15,830 nucleotides of DNA. Origin: CAYWJA01 sp964458485 (lineage in GTDB: Bacteria; Patescibacteriota; Gracilibacteria; UM-FILTER-43-11). How positions within the stretch are numbered: the stretch's first letter is position 1; every line of letters begins with the position of its first letter. Both the position numbers and the translations under genes were made by a program. The notes below the pieces were generated by a model. It saw nothing but the letters and a program-made list of their open reading frames with translations. It was not told where the DNA came from and ran no database searches. The stretch spans positions 1 through 15,830 of the forward strand of contig CAYWJA010000037.1 of assembly GCA_964458485.1 (NCBI GenBank), in the 5' to 3' direction. Below are positions 7,525 to 13,530 of this stretch, one piece after another.

Positions 7525-7800
7525 ATGCAAAAAGAAGTACAAATGGCAATTCGCCTACCTAAAGAACTACATCAAAAGGCTGCATATAAATGTAAAAATG
7601 AGTTTCATATGTGCCTTGGTACACTTATAAAGTTATTTTTAAAGTCTTTTATAAGCCAGGAAGGCATTGGCTTTCAGATAGGAGATGAAGAATTCTATAG
7701 ACTATTTAATAAATGGCTTAGAAAAAAGGAGTTTGAAACAGAGAGAAAAACACATTATCCATTTATGGGGCCAACACTTAAGGAATTATATGATTTTTGA
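7525..7800 (+). CDS. RelB/DinJ-like ribbon-helix-helix protein without partner toxin
   Basis: A 91-residue protein whose first half is a ribbon-helix-helix domain: strand VQMAIRLP (5-12), helix KELHQKAAYKCKN (13-25) and helix LGTLIKLFLKSFISQEG (31-47), then IGFQI. This resembles RelB/DinJ antitoxins (LFLKQ...GIPF). Residues 50-91 are charged and would be the partner-binding tail if it is an antitoxin. The start could be the ATG at 7525 or the internal ATG at 7543. The next gene does not look like a RelE/YafQ toxin, so this is an orphan regulator or a degraded toxin-antitoxin remnant. A perfect inverted repeat directly upstream is a likely binding site. Confidence 0.7.
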   Translation: MQKEVQMAIRLPKELHQKAAYKCKNEFHMCLGTLIKLFLKSFISQEGIGFQIGDEEFYRLFNKWLRKKEFETERKTHYPFMGPTLKELYDF

Positions 7801-7850
7801 GATTATAATTTTTTTTGCAATTTTATAGAATTACTATATAGTATGAATCC

Positions 7851-7856
7851 TATAAT
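7851..7856 (+). promoter_or_regulatory. -10 element upstream of the small gene at 7866
   Basis: TATAAT ends 9 nt before the ATG, predicting a leader of about 3 nt. An alternative promoter is TTGCAA (7815-7820), 16 nt, TATAGT (7837-7842), giving about 17 nt of leader. Neither provides a Shine-Dalgarno sequence. Confidence 0.4.
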
Positions 7857-7865
7857 TTTTTAAAG

Positions 7866-8147
7866 ATGCCCGATAGTCCACATCCTGTACCTGGCTCAAT
7901 GCGCGAAAGAATTGCTGAAAGTAAGCTTAGATTAATACGATTAATAGTAGCTGAAATTCCTTTAGAGGAAGCCAAGGAAAAGTTGGGCTGGACAGATGAG
8001 GAGGTTAAGGCAACAAGAAACACTTTAATTGCAATTTTACTTGGCAAAAGAATAGTTCATTATGAATCTTTAGAAAGCTTAATCCAGTCTTGTAAAGAAA
8101 GAGTCTTAGGGCTCTGGACTTCGTCTGTTGGGAAATTTTGGAATTGA
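7866..8147 (+). CDS. Small uncharacterised helical protein
   Basis: A 93-residue protein of no recognised family. After a Pro-rich N-terminus (MPDSPHPVPGS) it is almost entirely helical. The segment AEIPLEEAKEKLGWTDEEVKATRNTLI (29-55) has the rhythm of a helix-turn-helix (short helix, GW turn, acidic helix), so DNA binding is possible but weakly supported. It follows the ribbon-helix-helix gene by 65 bp on the same strand but has its own -10 box. It does not look like a RelE-type toxin: no basic beta-sheet core is visible. It ends in TGA, showing that TGA is a stop codon here. Confidence 0.65.
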   Translation: MPDSPHPVPGSMRERIAESKLRLIRLIVAEIPLEEAKEKLGWTDEEVKATRNTLIAILLGKRIVHYESLESLIQSCKERVLGLWTSSVGKFWN

Positions 8148-8162
8148 TAATTAACCTTTCAC

Positions 8163-8181
8163 GAAAACCGCTTTGGTTTTC
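8163..8181. terminator. Small hairpin after the 93-residue gene
   Basis: GAAAACC (8163-8169) and GGTTTTC (8175-8181) form a perfect 7-bp stem with a 5-nt loop, 16 nt after the stop codon. No T run follows directly, so it may protect the mRNA end rather than terminate. Confidence 0.35.
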
Positions 8182-8204
8182 ATGGCCTTTCCCGCAAGTT
8201 GTTA

Positions 8205-8250
8205 TTTTTCAATTCGGGGCCCACCGAAGGATACCCAAATTGAAAAATTT
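8205..8250. terminator. Bidirectional terminator between convergent genes
   Basis: TTTTTCAATTCGGG (8205-8218) pairs with CCCAAATTGAAAAA (8234-8247) at 13 of 14 positions around a 15-nt loop. The arms end in T and A runs, so each strand reads a stem followed by U residues. It separates the gene ending at 8147 from the dimethyltransferase gene ending at 8255 on the other strand. Confidence 0.8.
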
Positions 8251-8254
8251 TATT

Positions 8255-9211
8255 TTATTTCTTTTTAGCCAGTTTTATCCAGTCCTTTAGCGATAATGTC
8301 TTGGGGCTTTTAACTAATGAAGTAGGGAAATTTTCAAAATGATGATTGACTACCTCCCAAAAATTATCAGGTAGTTTTGTATTGTTCTGGACTATTTTCA
8401 TAATACAACTCATAACTTTTGGCTCCGGATAAACTGAGGTAGGGGGTACATCGGCGACTATCTCAATATCTCCATAGCTTTGAGCCTGCAGGCTTACCCG
8501 ATAACAGCGTGGGGGCTGTCCCATCAGAGTTGTGGCATATTGCTTATCTGTAATAAATACCATGCCGTAAGGTTTATGATCTACTTCGGACATGAATTGG
8601 CGGTATAATTTGCCGCTGATATGAAAGGGAATGTTGCCGACGAATAAATAGTCCTGTTTTGGAGGTCTATACCCTAAGATATCACCTTTAATAAGGCGCA
8701 ATCTGGATTGTTGATCACTTTTTTTGTTATTTGCTTTTTTGGAATTTTTATTATTTATATTATCAGAGAGGGATTGATGTATAAAATTTTTGTTCATTCC
8801 TCCGCTTTGGTCGGAATGACAAGCCATATTTTCATCATGAATAAATTTTTTGTTCATTGGATTACATTGTTTATTCGGTTTTATGGCAATGAATTCATTC
8901 GTAGGGGACGCAGATCTGCGTCCCCTACATGATGTATGAACACAAAATTTATTCAATAATATTTCAAATAATTCATCATCAAATTCCACACAATCAATAT
9001 CATCAAATTCTTCGATTAGCTTATCTGTTATATATCCTAAACCACCTCCAATTTCGACTATTTTAGTACCTGGCTTATAAATTGATTTTATAGCGTCAAT
9101 CAATTTTTGAATTACATCTTCATCTGTAGTAAAAACCTGCCCGTAGTATTTACGGGGGACGTGGTTATGTTGTGCTAATTCTGATTTGCAGATAGACTGG
9201 TTTATGCTCAT
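8255..9211 (-). CDS. rsmA: rRNA adenine N6-dimethyltransferase (KsgA/RsmA-Erm family) with large in-frame insertion
   Basis: A 318-residue SAM-dependent enzyme of the family that dimethylates adenines in rRNA. YYGQVFTTDEDVIQKLIDAI (22-41) corresponds to the family's GQNFL start. VEIGGGLGYIT (52-62) is SAM motif I. VEFDDELFE (75-83) holds the acidic ribose-binding loop. LIKGDILGY (173-181) is motif III and VGNIPFHIS (191-199) is the catalytic NxPF/Y motif IV. Between motifs II and III, residues about 90-169 do not belong to the fold: they are translated repeats (GRRSASPT; MNKKFIH...MNKNFIH; NINNKNSKKANNKK). Without them the protein would be about 238 residues, shorter than KsgA, with a reduced C-terminal domain. 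RsmA (16S A1518/A1519) is the likelier identity; an Erm-like role cannot be excluded. The promoter is leaderless. Confidence 0.85.
   Translation of the reverse strand: MSINQSICKSELAQHNHVPRKYYGQVFTTDEDVIQKLIDAIKSIYKPGTKIVEIGGGLGYITDKLIEEFDDIDCVEFDDELFEILLNKFCVHTSCRGRRSASPTNEFIAIKPNKQCNPMNKKFIHDENMACHSDQSGGMNKNFIHQSLSDNINNKNSKKANNKKSDQQSRLRLIKGDILGYRPPKQDYLFVGNIPFHISGKLYRQFMSEVDHKPYGMVFITDKQYATTLMGQPPRCYRVSLQAQSYGDIEIVADVPPTSVYPEPKVMSCIMKIVQNNTKLPDNFWEVVNHHFENFPTSLVKSPKTLSLKDWIKLAKKK
8780..8858. repeat. Direct repeats flanking a small palindrome inside rsmA
   Basis: ATAAAATTTTTGTTCATT (8780-8797) recurs with one difference as ATAAATTTTTTGTTCATT (8841-8858). Between the copies lies CATTCC...GGAATG (8795-8818), followed by ACA: another palindrome of the GTCATTCC type. 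In the protein this reads MNKKFIH, then DENMACHSDQSGG, then MNKNFIH. The layout resembles an insertion flanked by a duplicated target. Confidence 0.65.
8901..8928. repeat. 28-bp perfect palindrome inside rsmA
   Basis: GTAGGGGACGCAGA (8901-8914) is followed directly by its exact reverse complement (8915-8928). On the coding strand it yields the residues GRRSASPT. This GC-rich palindrome stands out from the AT-rich gene and looks like an inserted repeat unit. Confidence 0.85.
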
Positions 9212-9217
9212 AATTGT

Positions 9218-9247
9218 ATTATAGCATCTAAAGGCGTCAGGCGTCAG
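9218..9247 (-). promoter_or_regulatory. Extended -10 promoter of rsmA (leaderless)
   Basis: On the minus strand TGCTATAAT (9226-9218) is a perfect extended -10 element. The predicted start falls on the A of the ATG at 9211. An 18-nt spacer separates it from CTGACG (9247-9242), a -35-like hexamer that is itself part of the repeat cluster at 9233-9318. Confidence 0.65.
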
Positions 9248-9318
9248 CTATCAGGCGTCAGCTCTATCTAATTAGTTATTTACTGACGTCTGTCGCCTGA
9301 CGTCTGTCGCCTGACGTC
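9233..9318. repeat. Inverted clusters of 14-bp repeats between divergent genes
   Basis: The left cluster has GGCGTCA(G) at 9233, 9240 and 9254, with a 14-bp unit GGCGTCAGCTATCA. The right cluster has two perfect 14-bp units CTGACGTCTGTCGC (9283-9296, 9297-9310) and a partial third. The two clusters face each other around a 21-bp AT-rich core, so the whole can fold into a cruciform between rsmA and the O-antigen ligase gene, and it lies where both promoters are expected. Confidence 0.75.
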
Positions 9319-9326
9319 CTGAGGTT

Positions 9327-10688
9327 ATGTCAAAACTTCTCAATCTAAAAAACACAATAGTCAGCCTATTCATCCTCCTAATCCTATCACCTGTAACAGG
9401 GGAGCTTTGGCGACTGCCATTGGCTGGTTTTGAATTTTTACCATCTGATTTAATTATACCAGTGTTATTTATCGTATGGGTAATTTATAAAATCAAACAC
9501 GATCGTACCCTCAGATTTGGGAAAATTGGCAAGATGATAGTAGTATTTTTATTTGTCCTGACAATCACATATCTGATCAACTTATTCCGATTTAACTGGA
9601 AGGAGATGGTGATGGCGTTTTCTTATCTTGGTAGGTATGGGATGTATCTTGTATTACCTATCATTTTTTTTGATGTGATTAATGAAAAAAATATCCAGAC
9701 GTCCAGATCGCCAAGCGTACAAACAAATAACCAAATACCAAATACCAAATACCAAATCGAATCAGAAATCAGAAATCCGAAATCCGAAATATTAATCATT
9801 TCATTCATGATAGCCTCTATGGCCTTAATCGTAATCCTCGGTTTCCTCCAGCTAAAATACTTCCCTAGCTTTCTTGAGCTCGGCATGCATATAAAAGGTT
9901 GGGATCCGCATATAGGGAGGTTACTTTCTACCTGGTTTGATCCAAACTTTATTGGTGGTTATCTTGCATTCATGCTTGGTCTTGTAATTTCTTTATGTAT
10001 TTATTTTTGGCATAAGGGCAATAAGAAGTATTTAATTATTATGTCTGCGATAGCGCTTATTGGGGTAATTGCTCTTTATCTAACATTTTCACGCAGTGGA
10101 TATTTAGCTTTTATTGCAGCTTTAGGTTTATTGGCATTATTTAAGTCTCGTCGACTACTTGTTGCAGGGGCTCTGATTGTTGTTTTGGTATTTTCTTTTT
10201 CACCACGTGTTCAGGAGAGGAGTATGGAGGCATTGGATTCCGGTAAAGCTTTAATTGGCTTAGATAGCCAAAAACCTCTCGACCCTACAGCTCGTCTTCG
10301 AGTGTTTTCTTGGAAGTTCGCCTGGGAAATGATTGAGGATCATCCATGGGTCGGCGTAGGATATAGCCGTTATGCATATGAAATAAATAAACGAGGCCAT
10401 GGACTTTTGGGTGGGCATGCCTCAGGAGGATCGGATAGTTCTCTTTTAACGATTTGGGCAACCTCCGGTATATTCGGGTTGCTTAGCTACCTTTCGATTG
10501 GTTTTATAGCCGCTACAATCGCCATAAGGCGTTTATGGAAGAAAAAAGATTTAAGAAGTTATGTCGATTCTGGCCTGGTAGCTGGTTTTGGTGGAATGAT
10601 GATACATTCGGTATTCGTAAACTCTCTCTTATTTCCGTTAATGATGGTCTATTTGATGATGGGGCTAGGTTTATTAGACGAGAAATAA
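9327..10688 (+). CDS. O-antigen ligase/polymerase family membrane protein (Wzy/WaaL-like)
   Basis: A 453-residue membrane protein with about ten hydrophobic segments. The family core is clear: FDPNFIGGYLAFMLGLV (204-220), LTFSRSGYLAFIAALGLLAL (252-271), a large external loop (about 292-372) with ARLRVFSWKFAWEMIEDHPWVGVGYSRY (322-349) and GGHASGGSDSSLLTIWATSGIFGLLSYL (362-389). Such proteins join or polymerise surface polysaccharide at the outer face of the cytoplasmic membrane. CPR cells usually lack an outer membrane, so a role in cell-surface glycan or glycoprotein assembly is inferred rather than LPS ligation. Residues about 121-154 are a repeat-derived insertion in the loop after PIIFFDVINE. 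The ATG at 9327 starts only 8 nt after the repeat cluster and has no properly spaced Shine-Dalgarno sequence. Confidence 0.88.
   Translation: MSKLLNLKNTIVSLFILLILSPVTGELWRLPLAGFEFLPSDLIIPVLFIVWVIYKIKHDRTLRFGKIGKMIVVFLFVLTITYLINLFRFNWKEMVMAFSYLGRYGMYLVLPIIFFDVINEKNIQTSRSPSVQTNNQIPNTKYQIESEIRNPKSEILIISFMIASMALIVILGFLQLKYFPSFLELGMHIKGWDPHIGRLLSTWFDPNFIGGYLAFMLGLVISLCIYFWHKGNKKYLIIMSAIALIGVIALYLTFSRSGYLAFIAALGLLALFKSRRLLVAGALIVVLVFSFSPRVQERSMEALDSGKALIGLDSQKPLDPTARLRVFSWKFAWEMIEDHPWVGVGYSRYAYEINKRGHGLLGGHASGGSDSSLLTIWATSGIFGLLSYLSIGFIAATIAIRRLWKKKDLRSYVDSGLVAGFGGMMIHSVFVNSLLFPLMMVYLMMGLGLLDEK
9731..9790. repeat. Simple repeats inside the O-antigen ligase gene
   Basis: Four 7-bp units CCAAATA/C (9731-9758) are followed by GAATCAGAAATCAGAAATCC plus further CGAAAT words to 9790. 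The translation is IPNTKYQIESEIRNPKSEI. The second part resembles the AATCTGAAATCTGAGATCCGAAAT stretch in the 23S-5S spacer (1214-1238). The frame is kept, and the insertion falls in a loop between membrane segments. Confidence 0.8.
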
Positions 10689-10690
10689 TT

Positions 10691-10718
10691 TTGACATAAA
10701 TAATTTTTTTCATATAAT
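10691..10718 (+). promoter_or_regulatory. Consensus sigma-70 promoter for the gene at 10748
   Basis: A perfect TTGACA (10691-10696), a 16-nt spacer and a perfect TATAAT (10713-10718). Transcription would start near 10725, giving a leader of about 23 nt that is T-rich just before the ATG, without a Shine-Dalgarno sequence at usual distance. The -35 begins two bases after the stop codon of the upstream gene. Confidence 0.8.
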
Positions 10719-10747
10719 GGGTCGGAGTTTGCCCTAATTTTTTTATT

Positions 10748-11146
10748 ATGGAAATATTTAAAGAATTATCTTTTCAATTTATAGATAAAACAAAAAATAG
10801 CCCCAAACAGGTGGCCGATGTTTTAGCTGGGCTTGAAACTGAAGAAGAAAATGCAGTTCAGGATTTAAGGTGGATATTGGCTATAATAATGACTACGGTT
10901 ATAGAAGATATACTTGATGAGGAAAATAGAACAAGAAAACATCCATACTTGGCTAACCCAGGAGATGAAAAATCTGATTTAATTACAGAATTAGATTTTG
11001 GCAGAGGGTTTAGATCTAGATTAAGAATTCCCTTTGGAGGTGATATTCAATTTGATAATCGTATTTTTGCACAAATTTTAAGAGATTTTAGAAGTAAAAT
11101 TGCTGAATTCTTATGCCATTTTATTCCAGGCTCTAGAGTTTTGTAA
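10748..11146 (+). CDS. Uncharacterised helical protein
   Basis: A 132-residue protein that I do not recognise. It is acidic in the first half (ETEEENAVQDLRWILAIIMTTVIEDILDEEN, helical) and contains a more extended segment DFGRGFRSRLRIPFGGDIQFDNR (83-105), then a final helix with ILRDFRSKIAEFL. The hydrophobic stretch WILAIIMTTVI (42-52) is too short to be a sure membrane segment and is flanked by acidic residues. The gene has the best consensus promoter of the window, so it may be well expressed. Its last 14 bp overlap, tail to tail, the end of the nadM gene on the other strand. Confidence 0.75.
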   Translation: MEIFKELSFQFIDKTKNSPKQVADVLAGLETEEENAVQDLRWILAIIMTTVIEDILDEENRTRKHPYLANPGDEKSDLITELDFGRGFRSRLRIPFGGDIQFDNRIFAQILRDFRSKIAEFLCHFIPGSRVL

Positions 11147-11666
11147 CTCTATTTATCCCATCAATTTCCCCAATATATCCAACAACTTCTTTGGGTAAGT
11201 ATTTTTTCCATTCTTCATTATTCCTAATAGCTTCACGGATTTTTGTGGCACAAACAGGAATTTCCTCTTTTATTTTTTTCAATGGCACATCGTCGTATTT
11301 TTCAAAAAGTTCCTTTACTATCCCATCATTCCCTATAAATAGTGTATCGAAGTGGGGGACTATTGAGCGTACATGTGCTGGCCACTTGGGATTATTATTA
11401 ATATCAGGAATGGGGACAATTTTTATCCTTGATTTCAAATTGTTCCCAAATTGTTTCCAAATTGTTCCCAAATTGTCTTCAGACAACGTTCGTATGATCA
11501 TTTCTTTTCTCTCTTCCCATGTAAAAGGGTTGTCTTTTTGATGGTTGAGCTGTGAGCTGCCTATTCCTATAGTTAAAAAATCGACTTCTTTTAAAGCTTG
11601 TTTAATGGCAGAAAGGTGGCCTAGGTGAAAGGGTTGAAAACGACCTATAAATAATCCACTTGACAT
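11133..11666 (-). CDS. nadM: Nicotinamide-nucleotide adenylyltransferase, archaeal (NadM) type
   Basis: A 177-residue nucleotidyltransferase that makes NAD+ from NMN and ATP in the cytosol. GLFIGRFQPFHLGHLSAI (4-21) contains the HxGH signature (H14-H17), and NPFTWEERKEMI (46-57) is the family's NPFTxxER motif. PVCATKIREAI (137-147) aligns with the archaeal SGTEIRR motif that binds ATP phosphates. The end EWKKYLPKEVVGYIGEIDGINRVTKL matches the archaeal C-terminus closely. This is the archaeal NadM type, not bacterial NadD. Residues about 65-75 are encoded by an 11-bp minisatellite and seem to be extra compared with archaeal NadM, lying in the stretch before IKIVPIPDI. The gene is single, and its end overlaps the convergent gene by 14 bp. 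Confidence 0.92.
   Translation of the reverse strand: MSSGLFIGRFQPFHLGHLSAIKQALKEVDFLTIGIGSSQLNHQKDNPFTWEERKEMIIRTLSEDNLGTIWKQFGNNLKSRIKIVPIPDINNNPKWPAHVRSIVPHFDTLFIGNDGIVKELFEKYDDVPLKKIKEEIPVCATKIREAIRNNEEWKKYLPKEVVGYIGEIDGINRVTKL
11442..11474. repeat. 11-bp minisatellite inside nadM
   Basis: Three units of GTTYCCAAATT (11442-11452, 11453-11463, 11464-11474) in tandem, with degenerate units on both sides (11431-11441 and 11475-11485). Three units are 33 bp, so the reading frame is kept and 11 residues are added. The same unit, in the form GTTTCCAGATT, recurs at 14638-14733. Confidence 0.85.
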
Positions 11667-11732
11667 TTATAATTATTTATGTTATATTATTTTTCTTTAT
11701 AAACTAAATTAATAAATTAACTTTATTATACT

Positions 11733-13286
11733 ATGTCTAAAAATAAATCAAACCCAAATCCCACAGTTGTTGAATTACCCCTAGATAACTTAGGTGCCGT
11801 CGAATCATGGCTCCCGGAAGTAGAGGAATGGGCGAAAACTGCAAATTTAACAGTTGTTACTCGATTTAGAGATAAAGCTTTACAGTTAATTTTACAATCA
11901 AGAAATACGGATGCGAGTAGAATGCTGGCTCCGGTTTTTAAGATAGCTCAACAGAGAAATGCCAATAGAGGCAGGCGTCGCGTTCAGGAAGTAGTTACAC
12001 GACAATTTAAAGTTGTACCTTCTATAAGGCCTGATTCTGGCGATAATGCGGATTCAGAAGGTAGTAATAAACTATTATCATTTCATGAGTTAAGTAAATT
12101 GGAAATGAATACACCCAAAGATTTGCGTAATTTTATGGATAAAATGGTTGAGTCTGGCAGATGGGAGGTGCAAGGCAGGGAAGTTTTAGTTCCTACTGAT
12201 ATTGGTGATACGGGCGTTGAACCAGGTATTAATCAAAGGCAAAACGAAGCAATGCTTTCTGCCTGGCTTCAAAAATGCGATGAATTAAATTATAGAAATA
12301 TATATGCAAGGGCTACTAAATTAAAAGCACAAGAGATTGCAAGCACTCCATTAAAAGAAAAACCTGTATTTGAGCAGCAAGTTGTAGAACCAGTAGGTTT
12401 GTTTACGGAAGAGCAATGGGAAAAGATGAATGCTCCTGGATTGGCTGATCGCGCAGAAGGAATTAATTCAAAAACTTCCTTATATGAATTTAATTTTGAA
12501 ATGACATTACGCAGCAGATGGATATTAACAGAAAAAGGAAATCTTGAACCAACAGCAGAAGGTAATGATGAGCCAAGTAATAACAAAGTTTTAAATAAAA
12601 AATTATTAAAAATATGGCTTAAAAAAGCAGAGGAATATTTACCAACCACAGATCAGTTAATGAAAGAATTACAAGAAATTGGAACTTATCGTGAAATGTT
12701 CGGTTTTCATGGAACAATGTGTCAACTTGGCAGGTGGCAAGATGGTGAAGATAAATTTCATCCTATAGCAGTTCATCATAAATTTGGTCCAAAGCATAAA
12801 GCATGGGCTAAAAACAAAAAGGAGAATCGTGAATTATTGGCTGCATGGAATGAAAGATTAGAGATGTATTTTTCTAGATCAGTGGAAGCAGACAAAGAAT
12901 ATATGGAAAAGGAGGCGGCTAAAGAGAAGATTATTACTGATAAAAAGCAAAAAAAAGTAGATGCAGGAAAGGCCAGAGAAGAGTCACTGGAGAAAACTGC
13001 ACAACCTTACCAAATAGGTGAGGCAAAAATTACAGTTGGATACTATACAAGTGCTAAGGGTAATCAAGTTTATCAGGTTACTGCAGTTGAGGGTAAAAGT
13101 GATATAAAAGTAGGAATTGCAGCACAACTTAAGCATTTACCTGCTGTATTAAGAGAGGTTATAGATCCTGAATTGGCAGCAAAATTAGATCAAAGAAGTG
13201 GGGTTAGGTCAATATTAGAACAATATATACCGGCAAATAACAGAGGAGATGCCCAAGAAGGTGATGGTGAAGAAAGAGTAGCTTAA
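11733..13286 (+). CDS. Uncharacterised protein with three degenerate repeats
   Basis: A 517-residue soluble protein of no family I know. I see three related segments of about 70-90 residues. Each has F/L-x-x-x-M, then (G/S)RW, a variable loop containing Pro, then N-x-x-x-L-x-x-W followed by an acidic helix: RW at 143-144 with NEAMLSAWLQK (171-181); RW at 262-263 with NKKLLKIWLKK (288-298); RW at 334-335 with NRELLAAWNER (365-375). A charged coiled coil follows (about 380-422). The C-terminal domain ITVGYYTSAKGNQVYQVTAVEGKSD (433-457) looks beta-rich, then helical to about 500. The N-terminus contains RNANRGRRRVQEVVTR (76-90), a basic stretch that could bind nucleic acid. No signal peptide is visible. 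It is a single gene followed by a strong branched terminator. Confidence 0.85.
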   Translation: MSKNKSNPNPTVVELPLDNLGAVESWLPEVEEWAKTANLTVVTRFRDKALQLILQSRNTDASRMLAPVFKIAQQRNANRGRRRVQEVVTRQFKVVPSIRPDSGDNADSEGSNKLLSFHELSKLEMNTPKDLRNFMDKMVESGRWEVQGREVLVPTDIGDTGVEPGINQRQNEAMLSAWLQKCDELNYRNIYARATKLKAQEIASTPLKEKPVFEQQVVEPVGLFTEEQWEKMNAPGLADRAEGINSKTSLYEFNFEMTLRSRWILTEKGNLEPTAEGNDEPSNNKVLNKKLLKIWLKKAEEYLPTTDQLMKELQEIGTYREMFGFHGTMCQLGRWQDGEDKFHPIAVHHKFGPKHKAWAKNKKENRELLAAWNERLEMYFSRSVEADKEYMEKEAAKEKIITDKKQKKVDAGKAREESLEKTAQPYQIGEAKITVGYYTSAKGNQVYQVTAVEGKSDIKVGIAAQLKHLPAVLREVIDPELAAKLDQRSGVRSILEQYIPANNRGDAQEGDGEERVA

Positions 13287-13307
13287 TCTACCAGGAAAAG
13301 GACTAAT

Positions 13308-13367
13308 AACTAAGGATTATGAACTAAGCATTAGCTTAGTACTTTGCACCACATGATCCTTAGTTTT
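13308..13367 (+). terminator. Branched terminator after the triple-repeat protein gene
   Basis: An outer perfect 10-bp stem AACTAAGGAT (13308-13317)/ATCCTTAGTT (13356-13365) encloses a second perfect hairpin ACTAAGC-ATTA-GCTTAGT (13323-13340). TTTTT follows the outer stem (13363-13367 including the end of the arm). A T run on one side favours the plus strand. Confidence 0.8.
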
Positions 13368-13377
13368 TGGTATTATT

Positions 13378-13530
13378 AAATTACAAAGATTATAAAATTC
13401 ACTTCGTTCGTATTACAAAAATTACAAGAATTAAACTGTTTTGCTAAAATTAGCCATTATAAAATTAATTATTAACAAATGCGAAGCTTTCAATTTTTGC
13501 AATCCTTGTAATGCGTTAGTTTTGTAATAT
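13378..13530. repeat. AT-rich imperfect inverted repeat at convergent gene ends
   Basis: The left part has ATTACAAAAATTACAAGAATT (near 13410-13430) and the right part AATTTTTGCAATCCTTGTAAT (near 13493-13513), which are rough inverted repeats. Short GCGAAGC/TTCGTTCG words occur between and beside them. It lies between two convergent genes, has no ORF of note, and may act as terminator for the minus-strand gene. Confidence 0.45.

Noticed and set aside
7525..8147. Complete type II toxin-antitoxin pair
   Set aside because: The first protein looks antitoxin-like, but the second is an acidic helical protein without the features of RelE/YafQ or other toxins, and it has its own -10 box.
9623..9886. 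Minus-strand 87-codon frame in the O-antigen ligase gene
   Set aside because: It is the reverse reading of the CCAAATA/GAATCAGAAATC repeats and membrane codons, not an independent gene.
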